Positions 1-7,999 of a DNA stretch of 64,000 bases are shown piece after piece. Origin of the DNA: Epilithonimonas mollis (lineage in GTDB: Bacteria > Bacteroidota > Bacteroidia > Flavobacteriales > Weeksellaceae); contig NZ_FRAM01000001.1 of NCBI RefSeq assembly GCF_900142325.1, positions 434,001 to 498,000 on the forward strand, given 5' to 3'. The notes beneath the pieces are model-generated. The model was not told the DNA's origin. It saw only the letters and a program-made list of their open reading frames with translations, and made no database searches. The position numbers were made by a program, and so were the translations under genes. The first letter of the stretch is position 1. Every line of letters starts with the position of its first letter.

Positions 1-835
1 AGAACACTGTTTTTTCTTTATCAGGAAACATTTTATCGCCCTTCCAGGGATTCCATCCATCGGGTAAAATATGATTTTCCATTCTTGTATTGATAAAAAC
101 CGTTTTTGCAAATGGCCGCCAAGGCCGTCCAAGAAAAACATTGGCAATACCTTCTTTTGAAGTTAAATGACAATCCATAAAGACAAAACCGTAAGGATTT
201 TCTTTACTTGTAGCCGCAGCAGTAATGTAAGAATCTGCCAGACTTCTGATTTCGCAATTTTTAAAAACTGCAGTCGCCTGTCCGAATATAAAATCCGTAG
301 TTCCTTCTATATAACAGTTTTCATAGTATTGCCTGCTATGATCCCTCGCTGCGTACAGCGCATCCTGACAGCCTATAACTTTAGAATTCTTCATGATGAA
401 CCGATCACCTTCCACATGAAGTGAAACCGCCTGTCCCTGGTTACACGAAGAATTTTTGATAGTTACATTTGAAATTTTGATGTTATCACCCGCAACTAAA
501 CAAGTATAAGAATTAAAAGTGTTGAATTTTTCTTTGGTTGCAGAATTGAGTTTTCCGGAAAAATCATCATTGGTAATGATTGTATTTTCCTTACTCTCGC
601 CTTCAATCGTAATCCAATGTTTTGAAGAGGGAATCACGACTTTTTCATTGTAAATTCCAGATTTAATCTTAATTAAAGCTTCGCCCGGACCTAAATCCCT
701 AACCGAATTAATCGCACTCTGAATTGTATTGAAATCTTCCGAATTATCTTTAGCTACAGTAATCGTGATATAAGGCGATTGTGCCAAAGACAAAATCACG
801 AACGAAAAACTTAGAAAAGAAAATAGTTTTTTCAT
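1..835 (-). CDS. Pectinesterase (CE8), 3' end cut by window edge
   Basis: Pectin methylesterase, removing methyl esters from homogalacturonan so that lyases and polygalacturonases can cut it. The ATG is at 835 and the frame stays open to base 1, so about 278 codons are present and the C-terminus lies outside. The protein begins with a hydrophobic signal peptide and shows the family motifs GTTDFIFG, FLGRPWR and GWNPWKGD in order, as in the second CE8 at 6866-7882. It starts only 4 nt after the stop of the esterase gene, so it is the most distal visible gene of the pectin operon. Its cellular location is inferred as periplasmic. The motifs make the family assignment firm; enzyme specificity is inferred. 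Confidence 0.9.
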   Translation of the reverse strand, partial: MKKLFSFLSFSFVILSLAQSPYITITVAKDNSEDFNTIQSAINSVRDLGPGEALIKIKSGIYNEKVVIPSSKHWITIEGESKENTIITNDDFSGKLNSATKEKFNTFNSYTCLVAGDNIKISNVTIKNSSCNQGQAVSLHVEGDRFIMKNSKVIGCQDALYAARDHSRQYYENCYIEGTTDFIFGQATAVFKNCEIRSLADSYITAAATSKENPYGFVFMDCHLTSKEGIANVFLGRPWRPFAKTVFINTRMENHILPDGWNPWKGDKMFPDKEKTVF

Positions 836-839
836 AGGA

Positions 840-1784
840 TTAATTTTTCAAAACTTTATCCAGAAAATCAACAGTATATCTCAAAGTTTCATCAAACCAA
901 GGCTGAACCAGCCAAAATGAATGCGGAGAATCTTTGATTTCTTGAAATTCCGTCGGGATATTATAACTCTTCAATAACTTCATCATATCATTTCTTCCGG
1001 CGTGAAATCTCGGCTGAGAACTGTTAATAAACAATGTTGGCGGTGTATGTTTTCCAACATATTCCAAAGGAGAAGCTTGTTTCCAAATTTTAAAATCCTG
1101 CGATTTATTGACTCCAAACCAATAGGATGCATAAGAACCTTCCTCGGATTCGGGATGAATAAAAGAAACTATTCCATCAATATTCACAATTGCCCGGACT
1201 TTACTTTGAACACCGACTAAAGTCGCAAGTTGTGCACCGGCTGAATTCCCGCCAATCGCAATTTTCTTTTTGTCAAGATAAAATAACGTATTATTTCTTT
1301 TAAAAAACCTCAGCGCATCTTTGATATCGTCGACAGCTGCGGGATATTTTGCATCATCGCTCAGGCTATAATTAACCGCCATTACAACATAACCTTTCGA
1401 AGCCAATTCCTGAGCCAGAAACCTTTCATTATCCTTGCTCCCGGAAATCCAGCCGCCGCCATGAACGAGAATAATTCCAGGATATTTCTGCAAAGAATTC
1501 TCAGGATAATAGATATCCGCTAAAAGTGTTTTCCCTTTTCTGGATTTATACTCAATATCTTTTTTTACTTTAATATTCTTCGGAAATTCCAATTTCAGAG
1601 GTTGTATAAAGGGATATTTATTTTTCAGCTTTTCAAATGTAGATTCTATGGTATAAGGCTGGGCATTAGGCCTTTCAGCAGGCTGTGCAGAGATCTTCAA
1701 AACCGAAATCAAAACAATAGAAAAACGGATGAAAACATTCCGCAGATTACTATTGAGATTCAAATAATTTTTGGTTAGCTTCAT
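840..1784 (-). CDS. Alpha/beta-hydrolase, putative pectin-associated esterase
   Basis: Serine esterase of the alpha/beta-hydrolase-3 / BD-FAE type, 314 residues. Seen directly: an N-terminal hydrophobic segment likely to act as signal peptide, an oxyanion-hole motif HGGGW near residue 108, the nucleophile elbow GGNSAG near residue 180, and a C-terminal histidine in DSPHSF as candidate catalytic base. Its place between the GH28 gene (24 nt upstream) and a pectinesterase (4 nt downstream) suggests it removes acetyl or other ester groups from pectin. The substrate is inference from context. Carbohydrate esterases of this fold are hard to separate from lipase-like esterases by sequence. Confidence 0.8.
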   Translation of the reverse strand: MKLTKNYLNLNSNLRNVFIRFSIVLISVLKISAQPAERPNAQPYTIESTFEKLKNKYPFIQPLKLEFPKNIKVKKDIEYKSRKGKTLLADIYYPENSLQKYPGIILVHGGGWISGSKDNERFLAQELASKGYVVMAVNYSLSDDAKYPAAVDDIKDALRFFKRNNTLFYLDKKKIAIGGNSAGAQLATLVGVQSKVRAIVNIDGIVSFIHPESEEGSYASYWFGVNKSQDFKIWKQASPLEYVGKHTPPTLFINSSQPRFHAGRNDMMKLLKSYNIPTEFQEIKDSPHSFWLVQPWFDETLRYTVDFLDKVLKN

Positions 1785-1808
1785 CCGTTTTTAAGAAAAA
1801 ATAAGAAA

Positions 1809-3476
1809 TTATTTTACTGCATTCTTTGGGACATCTTTAGAGACATAAAGCTTGTCGGCTGACAATCCACTTGGCAATCTGACGGATTTGGTTTTATTTC
1901 CAACAATCTTTACCAAAAGGGTTTTTGAGGATTCCAGTGTCAGACCGGAGATATCAACATTCTTACTATTATAGATGGTTGCACCTGTTCCATCGGTATA
2001 TTTTATTATTACGTTTTTCAATGTAATGCCGTCTGCATCCATGATTGTTAAAGCTTTTCTGGTGTCAAAGTGAGAATCTTTAATTACAATATTCTTAAGG
2101 TTCATTTCTGACAATCCGTTCAGAGACAAGGCTTCGTAGGAATTGGAAGCGGTAATATTTTTGAAGAAAACATTTCTGAAAACCGGTGTTTCTTCCGTCA
2201 CAGGCATTTGTTTTTCAACGCTCTTTTCATCATCTGCATTCTGGTCTTCTTCAATAATTGGCGAATTCCCTTCATAAAACATATTGAAACCGATCACCTG
2301 AGCCGGGATTCCTGTCATATTTATATTGCTCATCCAGATATTTTCAACAATACCGCCTCTGCCTCTTGTTGTTTTGAAACGCAGACCAATATCCGTCCCT
2401 ATAAACGTACAATCCGAAGCGTGAAGATTCCTCACTCCGCCTGACATTTCGCTTCCGATAACGATTCCGCCGTGCGCATGGTAAACTGTATTGTTCTTGA
2501 TGATGACATTTTCTGTAGGGATTCCTCTGTCACGGCCGTCTTTATCTTTTCCGGATTTGATACAGATAGCATCGTCACCAACGTCAAAAGTGTTGTTATA
2601 GACCAAAACATTTTTACACGACTCCAGATCCAGACCGTCACCGTTCTGAGAATACCATGGATTCCTCACGGTGATATTTCTCAGGATCAAGTTGCTGGAC
2701 ATCAATGGATGGATATTCCACGCTGGCGAATTCTGGAATGTTGGTCCGTCCAGAAGAACTTTGTCACAATTGACCAGACTTACCATCACGGGACGCAGAA
2801 AATCTTTCACCTGTTCCAGTTCTGCCTTTGTTGTGAGCTTTTCGGGAATATTGAAGTTTGCAGTATTTTCGAATCCTTTTTTCGAGCTTTCGCTCGGAAA
2901 CCAGATCTTCTTGTCCGCAGACAAAACACCTCCTTTTGACAACAGTTCTTTCCATTGTCCGTCGGTCATTTTTCCTTTTTTAACGTATCTCCAGGCATCG
3001 CCGTTTCCGTCAATCACACCTTTTCCTGTGATGGCAATATTATTCGCTCCTCTTGCAGAAAGAGGCGACTGGCACCGGATGGTGTTCAGGCCTTCGAAAC
3101 TCACATCAACCAATGGATAATCATTAAAATCGCGACTGAACATCAGCAAAGCGCCATCTTCCAGATGCAGGTTGATATTATTTTTAAGAACAATTGGTCC
3201 GGTTAACCACATTCCTCTTGGAACCACAACTTTTCCACCACCTTTTTTAGATGTTTCATCAATAGCTTTTCGGAAAGCTTCTGTGTTTTTAACAATTCCT
3301 CCCGATACGGCTCCAAAATCTTTGATATTAACCGTCGTATTTGGAAATGATGTTTCTGCAACTGCCGGCATTTTAAATTCAACATTTTTATAAATATCAG
3401 AAATAGTTTGCGTAAAAACATTTCCTGAAATTAATGTTGCTAAACTCAACGTCAATATTTTGATTGATTTCTTCAT
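1809..3476 (-). CDS. Polygalacturonase-like glycoside hydrolase family 28
   Basis: GH28 enzyme that hydrolyses galacturonic acid linkages in homogalacturonan or rhamnogalacturonan, 555 residues. A signal peptide ends near residue 22 (GNVFTQ). The right-handed beta-helix carries the family catalytic signatures NGDGLDLES and VGDDAICIKSG (catalytic aspartates), HGGIVIGSEMSGG (conserved His) and GLRFKTTRGRGG (substrate-binding Arg/Lys). A Glu/Asp-rich insertion (EEDQNADDEKSVEK) sits in the C-terminal half. No T9SS sorting domain is seen, so a periplasmic site is likely, acting on oligosaccharides brought in by SusC/D. It lies 103 nt after the SGNH esterase gene and 24 nt before the alpha/beta-hydrolase. 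Exo versus endo action cannot be told from the sequence. Confidence 0.93.
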   Translation of the reverse strand: MKKSIKILTLSLATLISGNVFTQTISDIYKNVEFKMPAVAETSFPNTTVNIKDFGAVSGGIVKNTEAFRKAIDETSKKGGGKVVVPRGMWLTGPIVLKNNINLHLEDGALLMFSRDFNDYPLVDVSFEGLNTIRCQSPLSARGANNIAITGKGVIDGNGDAWRYVKKGKMTDGQWKELLSKGGVLSADKKIWFPSESSKKGFENTANFNIPEKLTTKAELEQVKDFLRPVMVSLVNCDKVLLDGPTFQNSPAWNIHPLMSSNLILRNITVRNPWYSQNGDGLDLESCKNVLVYNNTFDVGDDAICIKSGKDKDGRDRGIPTENVIIKNNTVYHAHGGIVIGSEMSGGVRNLHASDCTFIGTDIGLRFKTTRGRGGIVENIWMSNINMTGIPAQVIGFNMFYEGNSPIIEEDQNADDEKSVEKQMPVTEETPVFRNVFFKNITASNSYEALSLNGLSEMNLKNIVIKDSHFDTRKALTIMDADGITLKNVIIKYTDGTGATIYNSKNVDISGLTLESSKTLLVKIVGNKTKSVRLPSGLSADKLYVSKDVPKNAVK

Positions 3477-3579
3477 TCTTATTTTATTTAATTTATTGAT
3501 GTCTTTAATTAAGTCCCTGCCTTATCAGATTTTTTCTAAATCGCAAATCCGATTAATCATTGGGAAATTTAGTTAAAAG

Positions 3580-4413
3580 CTACTTTCTATTTACTATTTT
3601 TTTGAACTCATTATAGACCAGCTGAGCTACGGCTTTAGCACCTTCGGGCTGAAAATGGGTATCGTCTTTCTGACCTTTCGGATAAGCTTCAAATTTGCCT
3701 TCCGGAAGATTCATAAAATAATTGACTGTTACGAAATCCTTTCCTTTTTGTGTGAAAAATTCCCTGGAAAGCTTGTTCAGGTCAATAACATCGGTTTTTT
3801 GTTCCTGCCCGACTTCAAGCATGGCTTTAGCATACTCCGGATGACTGTCACCCAAAACACCGTCAGCCCAAGGATAATTTCTGGAAACTGGTGTCACCAA
3901 AACCGGCGTTGCTCCTTTTTCCCGAACCTGATGAATATACAATCTTAGATATTCCTTATAACCTGCAATATCCACATAACGGTCCACTTTTTTCGGCGAT
4001 TCATCATTATGCCCAAACTGAATCAGAACCCAGTCTTTTGGTTTGAGATTTTCGAAAATATAACGCCATCTGCCTTCCTGAAAAAAAGTTCTTGTACTTC
4101 TTCCGCCTTTTGCTTTGTCGATGACGATTACATTTTTTGCAAGTGGAGAAGATTTTAAACTTATCAGACTGTCCGTAACAAAAAATGCCTGAAAAACGCC
4201 GCCCCAGCCTTGCTGCGGATAACGTTTTTCCTGATAATTATTTTCCAGTGTGTAGTCCGTAACCGTGGAATCTCCGGCTAGAAAAATATTGGTTGTCTTC
4301 TTATCTTTGGCAGGCTCAATAATTCTTTCTTTTTGATTATCCTGTTCTGTCTGGGCAAAAGTCAGTACAGAAGCTGCAAGAAACAACAAGACCGGAATGT
4401 TTTTGAATTTCAT
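3580..4413 (-). CDS. SGNH/GDSL rhamnogalacturonan acetylesterase-like (CE12)
   Basis: Carbohydrate esterase of the GDSL/SGNH fold, 277 residues, expected to remove acetyl groups from rhamnogalacturonan I. Blocks visible in order: signal peptide to about residue 20, block I FLAGDSTVTDY with the nucleophilic Ser, the GGRSTRTFF block II Gly, FGHNDESP block III Asn, and a C-terminal DDTHFQPEGA block V with the Asp-x-x-His pair. These match the rhamnogalacturonan acetylesterase family. It lies between the GH105 and GH28 genes in one operon, which supports joint action on branched pectin. The enzyme family is clear; the exact ester position is inferred. Confidence 0.9.
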   Translation of the reverse strand: MKFKNIPVLLFLAASVLTFAQTEQDNQKERIIEPAKDKKTTNIFLAGDSTVTDYTLENNYQEKRYPQQGWGGVFQAFFVTDSLISLKSSPLAKNVIVIDKAKGGRSTRTFFQEGRWRYIFENLKPKDWVLIQFGHNDESPKKVDRYVDIAGYKEYLRLYIHQVREKGATPVLVTPVSRNYPWADGVLGDSHPEYAKAMLEVGQEQKTDVIDLNKLSREFFTQKGKDFVTVNYFMNLPEGKFEAYPKGQKDDTHFQPEGAKAVAQLVYNEFKKIVNRK

Positions 4414-4453
4414 TATTATTTAATTATTTGATTAAAAGATAAATTCAAATGAT

Positions 4454-5707
4454 CTATTTCTCCAGTTCCAGGCTTGCAAGGATGAACGGACCAGTTCCTT
4501 TCGGATCATTGGACCGGATTTCTTCATGGACATAATAATCGTATGTTCCGCTTCTGTAAGGTATGCCGCCTAAACCTGCAACTGCACAATTCTGATTCAG
4601 ATTAACCGTTCCGTCCTTTTCTACGGTGATGAGATTTTTAAGGATTCCGTTGTAAGCTCTTTTAGCAACAGTGTTATAAGAATCTGGCAAATAACCTTTT
4701 CTGACAGCTTTTGCAAATGTATAAACAAACATGGATGAAGCTGAAGCTTCCAGATAATTTCCTTGTTCTCCACCTTTATCCAAAACCTGATACCAAAGCC
4801 CGGTTTTCCCATCCTGCACTTTCACCAACGCATCGGAATAAGACACTAGATAATTGATAAGTTTTTGTCTGCCAGGATGATCTGCAGGAAGAAAATCAAG
4901 GACATCGACTATTGCCATTCCATACCATCCCATTGCTCTTCCCCAGAAATTCGGGGAAAGACCAGTTTTTTTGTCGGCCCATTCCTGTTCTCTGCTTTCG
5001 TCCCAGCCGTGGTATAATAATCCGGTTTTTGGATCTACCATATGTTTCTGGACAATATCAAACTGATTGACAATATCATTGTAAGTTTTTTCTGCACTTA
5101 CACCTGTGTCAAAAAGATTTGTGTAACTGGCATAAAAAGGCTGTCCCATATACAATCCGTCCAGCCACATCTGGTTCGGATAGATTTTCTTGTGCCAGAA
5201 ACCACCTTCCGATGTTCTTGGATGAGCATCCAATTGCGAACGTAGCAGCTGAATCGCTTTCAGATATCTCTGTTCTTTCGTGACGGAATAAAGATAGATC
5301 AAAACATTTCCCGAGTTGAGCATATCAATATTATACTTCCTGATATCATATGTTTTTATCGTTCCATCTTCATTCACCAACTCATCTGCGTAGGCTTTGA
5401 TGTAATCATAATATTCTGGTTTTCCGGTTTTCCTGTAGAGCTGTTCCGAGGCTTTCAGCACTAATCCGTTGGGATAGCTCCATTTTGGTGCTTTGAAAAA
5501 ATCGAGCATCCAGGCTTCCGGGAAACGTTTCATTTCGGATTGCATCATTCTTTCTGACCAAGGTAATTTTGAAGAAATGGTTTTTATCTGTGTACTTGCA
5601 GGTTTTTCATTAGCTTCTGACTGCAATGGTTTCTGAGCACAAGAAAGTATTATTCCTAAAGCTAAAGCAGATAAACTTAATATTTTGATACCTTTCATTT
5701 GTTTCAA
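4454..5707 (-). CDS. GH105 unsaturated rhamnogalacturonyl hydrolase, lipoprotein
   Basis: Family 105 hydrolase (YteR/RhiN type), 417 residues, which removes the unsaturated uronate left at the non-reducing end by pectate or rhamnogalacturonan lyases. The alpha6/alpha6 barrel shows the motif NQMWLDGLYMGQPF, with the Asp that corresponds to the catalytic residue of the family, and FWGRAMGWYGMA further on. The N-terminus has a lipobox-like ILSC with Cys23, so the protein is probably a lipoprotein. Its product, a 4-deoxy-5-keto uronate, feeds the kdgF-kduI-kduD branch encoded on the plus strand. A dispersed palindromic repeat (5750-5818) lies in the 122-nt gap upstream, unusual inside an operon. 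Confidence 0.92.
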   Translation of the reverse strand: MKQMKGIKILSLSALALGIILSCAQKPLQSEANEKPASTQIKTISSKLPWSERMMQSEMKRFPEAWMLDFFKAPKWSYPNGLVLKASEQLYRKTGKPEYYDYIKAYADELVNEDGTIKTYDIRKYNIDMLNSGNVLIYLYSVTKEQRYLKAIQLLRSQLDAHPRTSEGGFWHKKIYPNQMWLDGLYMGQPFYASYTNLFDTGVSAEKTYNDIVNQFDIVQKHMVDPKTGLLYHGWDESREQEWADKKTGLSPNFWGRAMGWYGMAIVDVLDFLPADHPGRQKLINYLVSYSDALVKVQDGKTGLWYQVLDKGGEQGNYLEASASSMFVYTFAKAVRKGYLPDSYNTVAKRAYNGILKNLITVEKDGTVNLNQNCAVAGLGGIPYRSGTYDYYVHEEIRSNDPKGTGPFILASLELEK

Positions 5708-5749
5708 TTTTAATTTTTCTTACAGATTATATTTCCAGCCGAATCGCAT

Positions 5750-5818
5750 GCAGCCCGGCCTGAGCGGAGCTCATCCGCCAGAGGCGGATAGCGGGAACGG
5801 AGGACGGATAAAGCTGCC
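5750..5818 (-). repeat. Dispersed intergenic palindromic repeat, copy A
   Basis: About 70 bases with a GC-rich content unlike the AT-rich surroundings. It starts with GCAGCCCGGCCTGAGCGGAG, has a central hairpin TCCGCC-aga-GGCGGA, and ends ATAGCGGGA...GGACGGATAAAGCTGCC. Read on the minus strand it has the same two ends as copies B (19856-19970) and C (60265-60360), and a looser match to D (52846-52931). It sits between the DUF4861 stop and the GH105 start, within what otherwise looks like one operon. Confidence 0.75.
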
Positions 5819-5829
5819 ATAATTCTAAT

Positions 5830-6828
5830 TTATAATTTATTTTCCTGGTCGAGCCGGTCTAATTTTTTTTCTAAATCCTGATAGAATTCGGTTTCAGTTC
5901 TGAAGCCACCAGGTTCCTGTGACCAGGCTCCCAGAAAATAATATGTTACATTTTTAGTTTTTTTAAAAACGACAGTATGTGTGGATTTTGTTTTAACATA
6001 TTTATCAAAACTTTCGACGGGATAGAAAACGGCCATCCCGAGATTATCTTCTTTTTTTGCTAAAGTCTGCTGTCCGAAAGTCGCAACATAAGCCCATTTT
6101 TTATTTTTGCTCACCGCCTGTCTGACCGGAATATCTGGAAATGCAACGATACCTGTCGCCAATCCGGAAATCGGGCTGCTTAAGGATAAATCTACTTTTA
6201 CAAATCGATCCCTGTTGAAAATCGTTAGCCTGGACTGCAAATCAACCGCATCTCCCCAGGTTTTCCAGTCTTTATAATCGATAACGGCGTAAGAATTATC
6301 TTTCTCATTGACCACTTTTGCAGTGGTTGACTTCACCGTTTTAAAAGTTTCTACAAAATCGTTCTGGTCATCGTATCTTCCGTATGAACCGATGCCAATG
6401 GTGCGACCGGATTTCAGGATATCCTGCCCCCAGGCCGCATCATGATGATAGGATTCGAAACCGTCCTGGCCAATATCCGGCAAAACCAAAGTATTTACTT
6501 TTTTTCCGAAGATATCGGTGGCATTTCGCCAATCGAGATATAACCTGTAACCAATCTGATTGTTTTCCAGACCGATTCCTTCGTAGCGGATGTATGATGA
6601 ATGATCCGTATGCTCTGCAGGAATAGTGAGTCCGGTTACGTTTTCAAAAGTTCCGCCAAGGTATTTGTTTCCGTCCCATTTTCCGCCTTTTTTCACCGAT
6701 AACTCGGCATAAGAAAATGGCACGTTTCCGTTGTTCCTGATTTTCTGAATGACATCTGTCTGTGCGGAACAACTGATGAAACTGATCAGGAGTCCGGAAT
6801 AAACAGTTTTGAGGGTTATATTTTTCAT
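5830..6828 (-). CDS. DUF4861-family protein of the pectin locus
   Basis: A 332-residue protein I place in the DUF4861 family from its overall pattern, including the DIGQDGFESYHHDAAWG and GIGSYGRYDD stretches and the C-terminal FLGAWSQEPGGF. The N-terminus has a lipobox-like FISC with Cys20, so it is probably an envelope lipoprotein. Proteins of this family tend to sit in polysaccharide utilisation loci, but I know of no firmly established reaction. Here it lies between the CE8 pectinesterase and the GH105 hydrolase. The His-rich YHHDAAWG stretch could be a catalytic or metal site; that is only a guess. A role in trimming pectin oligosaccharides is inferred from context. Confidence 0.75.
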   Translation of the reverse strand: MKNITLKTVYSGLLISFISCSAQTDVIQKIRNNGNVPFSYAELSVKKGGKWDGNKYLGGTFENVTGLTIPAEHTDHSSYIRYEGIGLENNQIGYRLYLDWRNATDIFGKKVNTLVLPDIGQDGFESYHHDAAWGQDILKSGRTIGIGSYGRYDDQNDFVETFKTVKSTTAKVVNEKDNSYAVIDYKDWKTWGDAVDLQSRLTIFNRDRFVKVDLSLSSPISGLATGIVAFPDIPVRQAVSKNKKWAYVATFGQQTLAKKEDNLGMAVFYPVESFDKYVKTKSTHTVVFKKTKNVTYYFLGAWSQEPGGFRTETEFYQDLEKKLDRLDQENKL

Positions 6829-6865
6829 TTTTACATTAGATTTAGAAATTAGATTAAATCAGCTT

Positions 6866-7882
6866 CTAATCATTTATTTTAAAATTCCAGTTATCACTTC
6901 CCGAAAGAATATTTTTTACTGAATATTCTTTGGCTTGCTTCTTTGATAATTGATGAGACCAGCTGACTCTCATCTTTGGATCTGATCCCACACCTTTGGA
7001 ATTATATTCCGCATAATAAGTTGTTTTTTCAGCTTCTGGTTTTTTCCAGTTTTGCCAGCCTTCCGGCTTTATAATTTCAGACATATCTGTATTGATAAAA
7101 ACCGTTTTTGCGAAGAGCCGCCAAGGTCTTCCCAGATAGACCGATTCTGATTTTGCATCGCCTTTGATTTTACAATTCATAAAGACAAAACCGAACCTGG
7201 TATTTTCCGGTGTAGAAGCTGCAGTAATAAAAGTGGCGTTTTCTTTGGCGTAGATTGTGCAATCCCTGAAAACCGCAGTTGCCGCTCCGAAGATAAAATC
7301 GGTTGTCCCTTCGATATAGCAGTTTTTAAAATAATGACGGATTTCTCTTTTTGGAGTCGGAACATCCTGCTCACCTTTCAAGTATAATGTATCCTGAAAT
7401 CCAAGAAATCTGCAATTTTCGAAAATAGCTTTATCTCCTGTAATCAAAACAGCAACAGCCTGTCCGACTTTTCCTGCATCATTCTGAAATGTGATATTCT
7501 TTGCTGAAAAATTATCCGAAAAAATAAAAACCGTGGAAGAGCCGGTCGTTCCCATTTCTTTTCCTTCAGTATTTTTCTTTGATGCAAAATCATCATTGAC
7601 AATAATGGTTTCTGCAAAACTTTCACCTTCAAAATAAATGGCACTTTTTGTTGCAGGAATTATAATTTTCTCTCTATAAACGCCTTTTCTGACAATAATT
7701 TTTGTTCTATCATTCCAGTTATTTCCTGCTGCATTCACCGCTTCCTGAATTGTTTTGAAATCTCCTTTCCCGTCTTTTGAAACTGTATAAATTTCTTCAG
7801 AATCATGAATAATGCTGAAAGAACTGTTACAAATCAAGACTAATATTGAAGAAAAAAACAATAAAAGAATGTTGGTTTTCAT
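6866..7882 (-). CDS. Pectinesterase (CE8)
   Basis: Pectin methylesterase of 338 residues. I place the start at the ATG at 7882 rather than at the in-frame ATG 57 nt upstream (7939), because translation from 7882 begins directly with a signal peptide (MKTNILLLFFSSILVL). The beta-helix enzyme shows GDFKTIQEAVNAAG near the start, GTTDFIFGAATAVF with the catalytic Asp, and YLGRPWRLFAKTVFIN with the catalytic Arg. It demethylates homogalacturonan for the pectate lyase encoded just upstream. It is a paralogue of the partial CE8 at 1-835; the two share the FAKTVFINT and GW-NW motifs but differ elsewhere, so they probably act on different methylation patterns or chain lengths (inference). Confidence 0.92.
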   Translation of the reverse strand: MKTNILLLFFSSILVLICNSSFSIIHDSEEIYTVSKDGKGDFKTIQEAVNAAGNNWNDRTKIIVRKGVYREKIIIPATKSAIYFEGESFAETIIVNDDFASKKNTEGKEMGTTGSSTVFIFSDNFSAKNITFQNDAGKVGQAVAVLITGDKAIFENCRFLGFQDTLYLKGEQDVPTPKREIRHYFKNCYIEGTTDFIFGAATAVFRDCTIYAKENATFITAASTPENTRFGFVFMNCKIKGDAKSESVYLGRPWRLFAKTVFINTDMSEIIKPEGWQNWKKPEAEKTTYYAEYNSKGVGSDPKMRVSWSHQLSKKQAKEYSVKNILSGSDNWNFKIND

Positions 7883-7999
7883 TGATATGGATTTTAAATA
7901 AATACAAGTTTTCACCCCATTCGGGATGAAAACCTGCATGAATTTAACAATTAAATAATGTGACCTGAAAACTACAGGCAGACATTAAGTTATGTAAGG

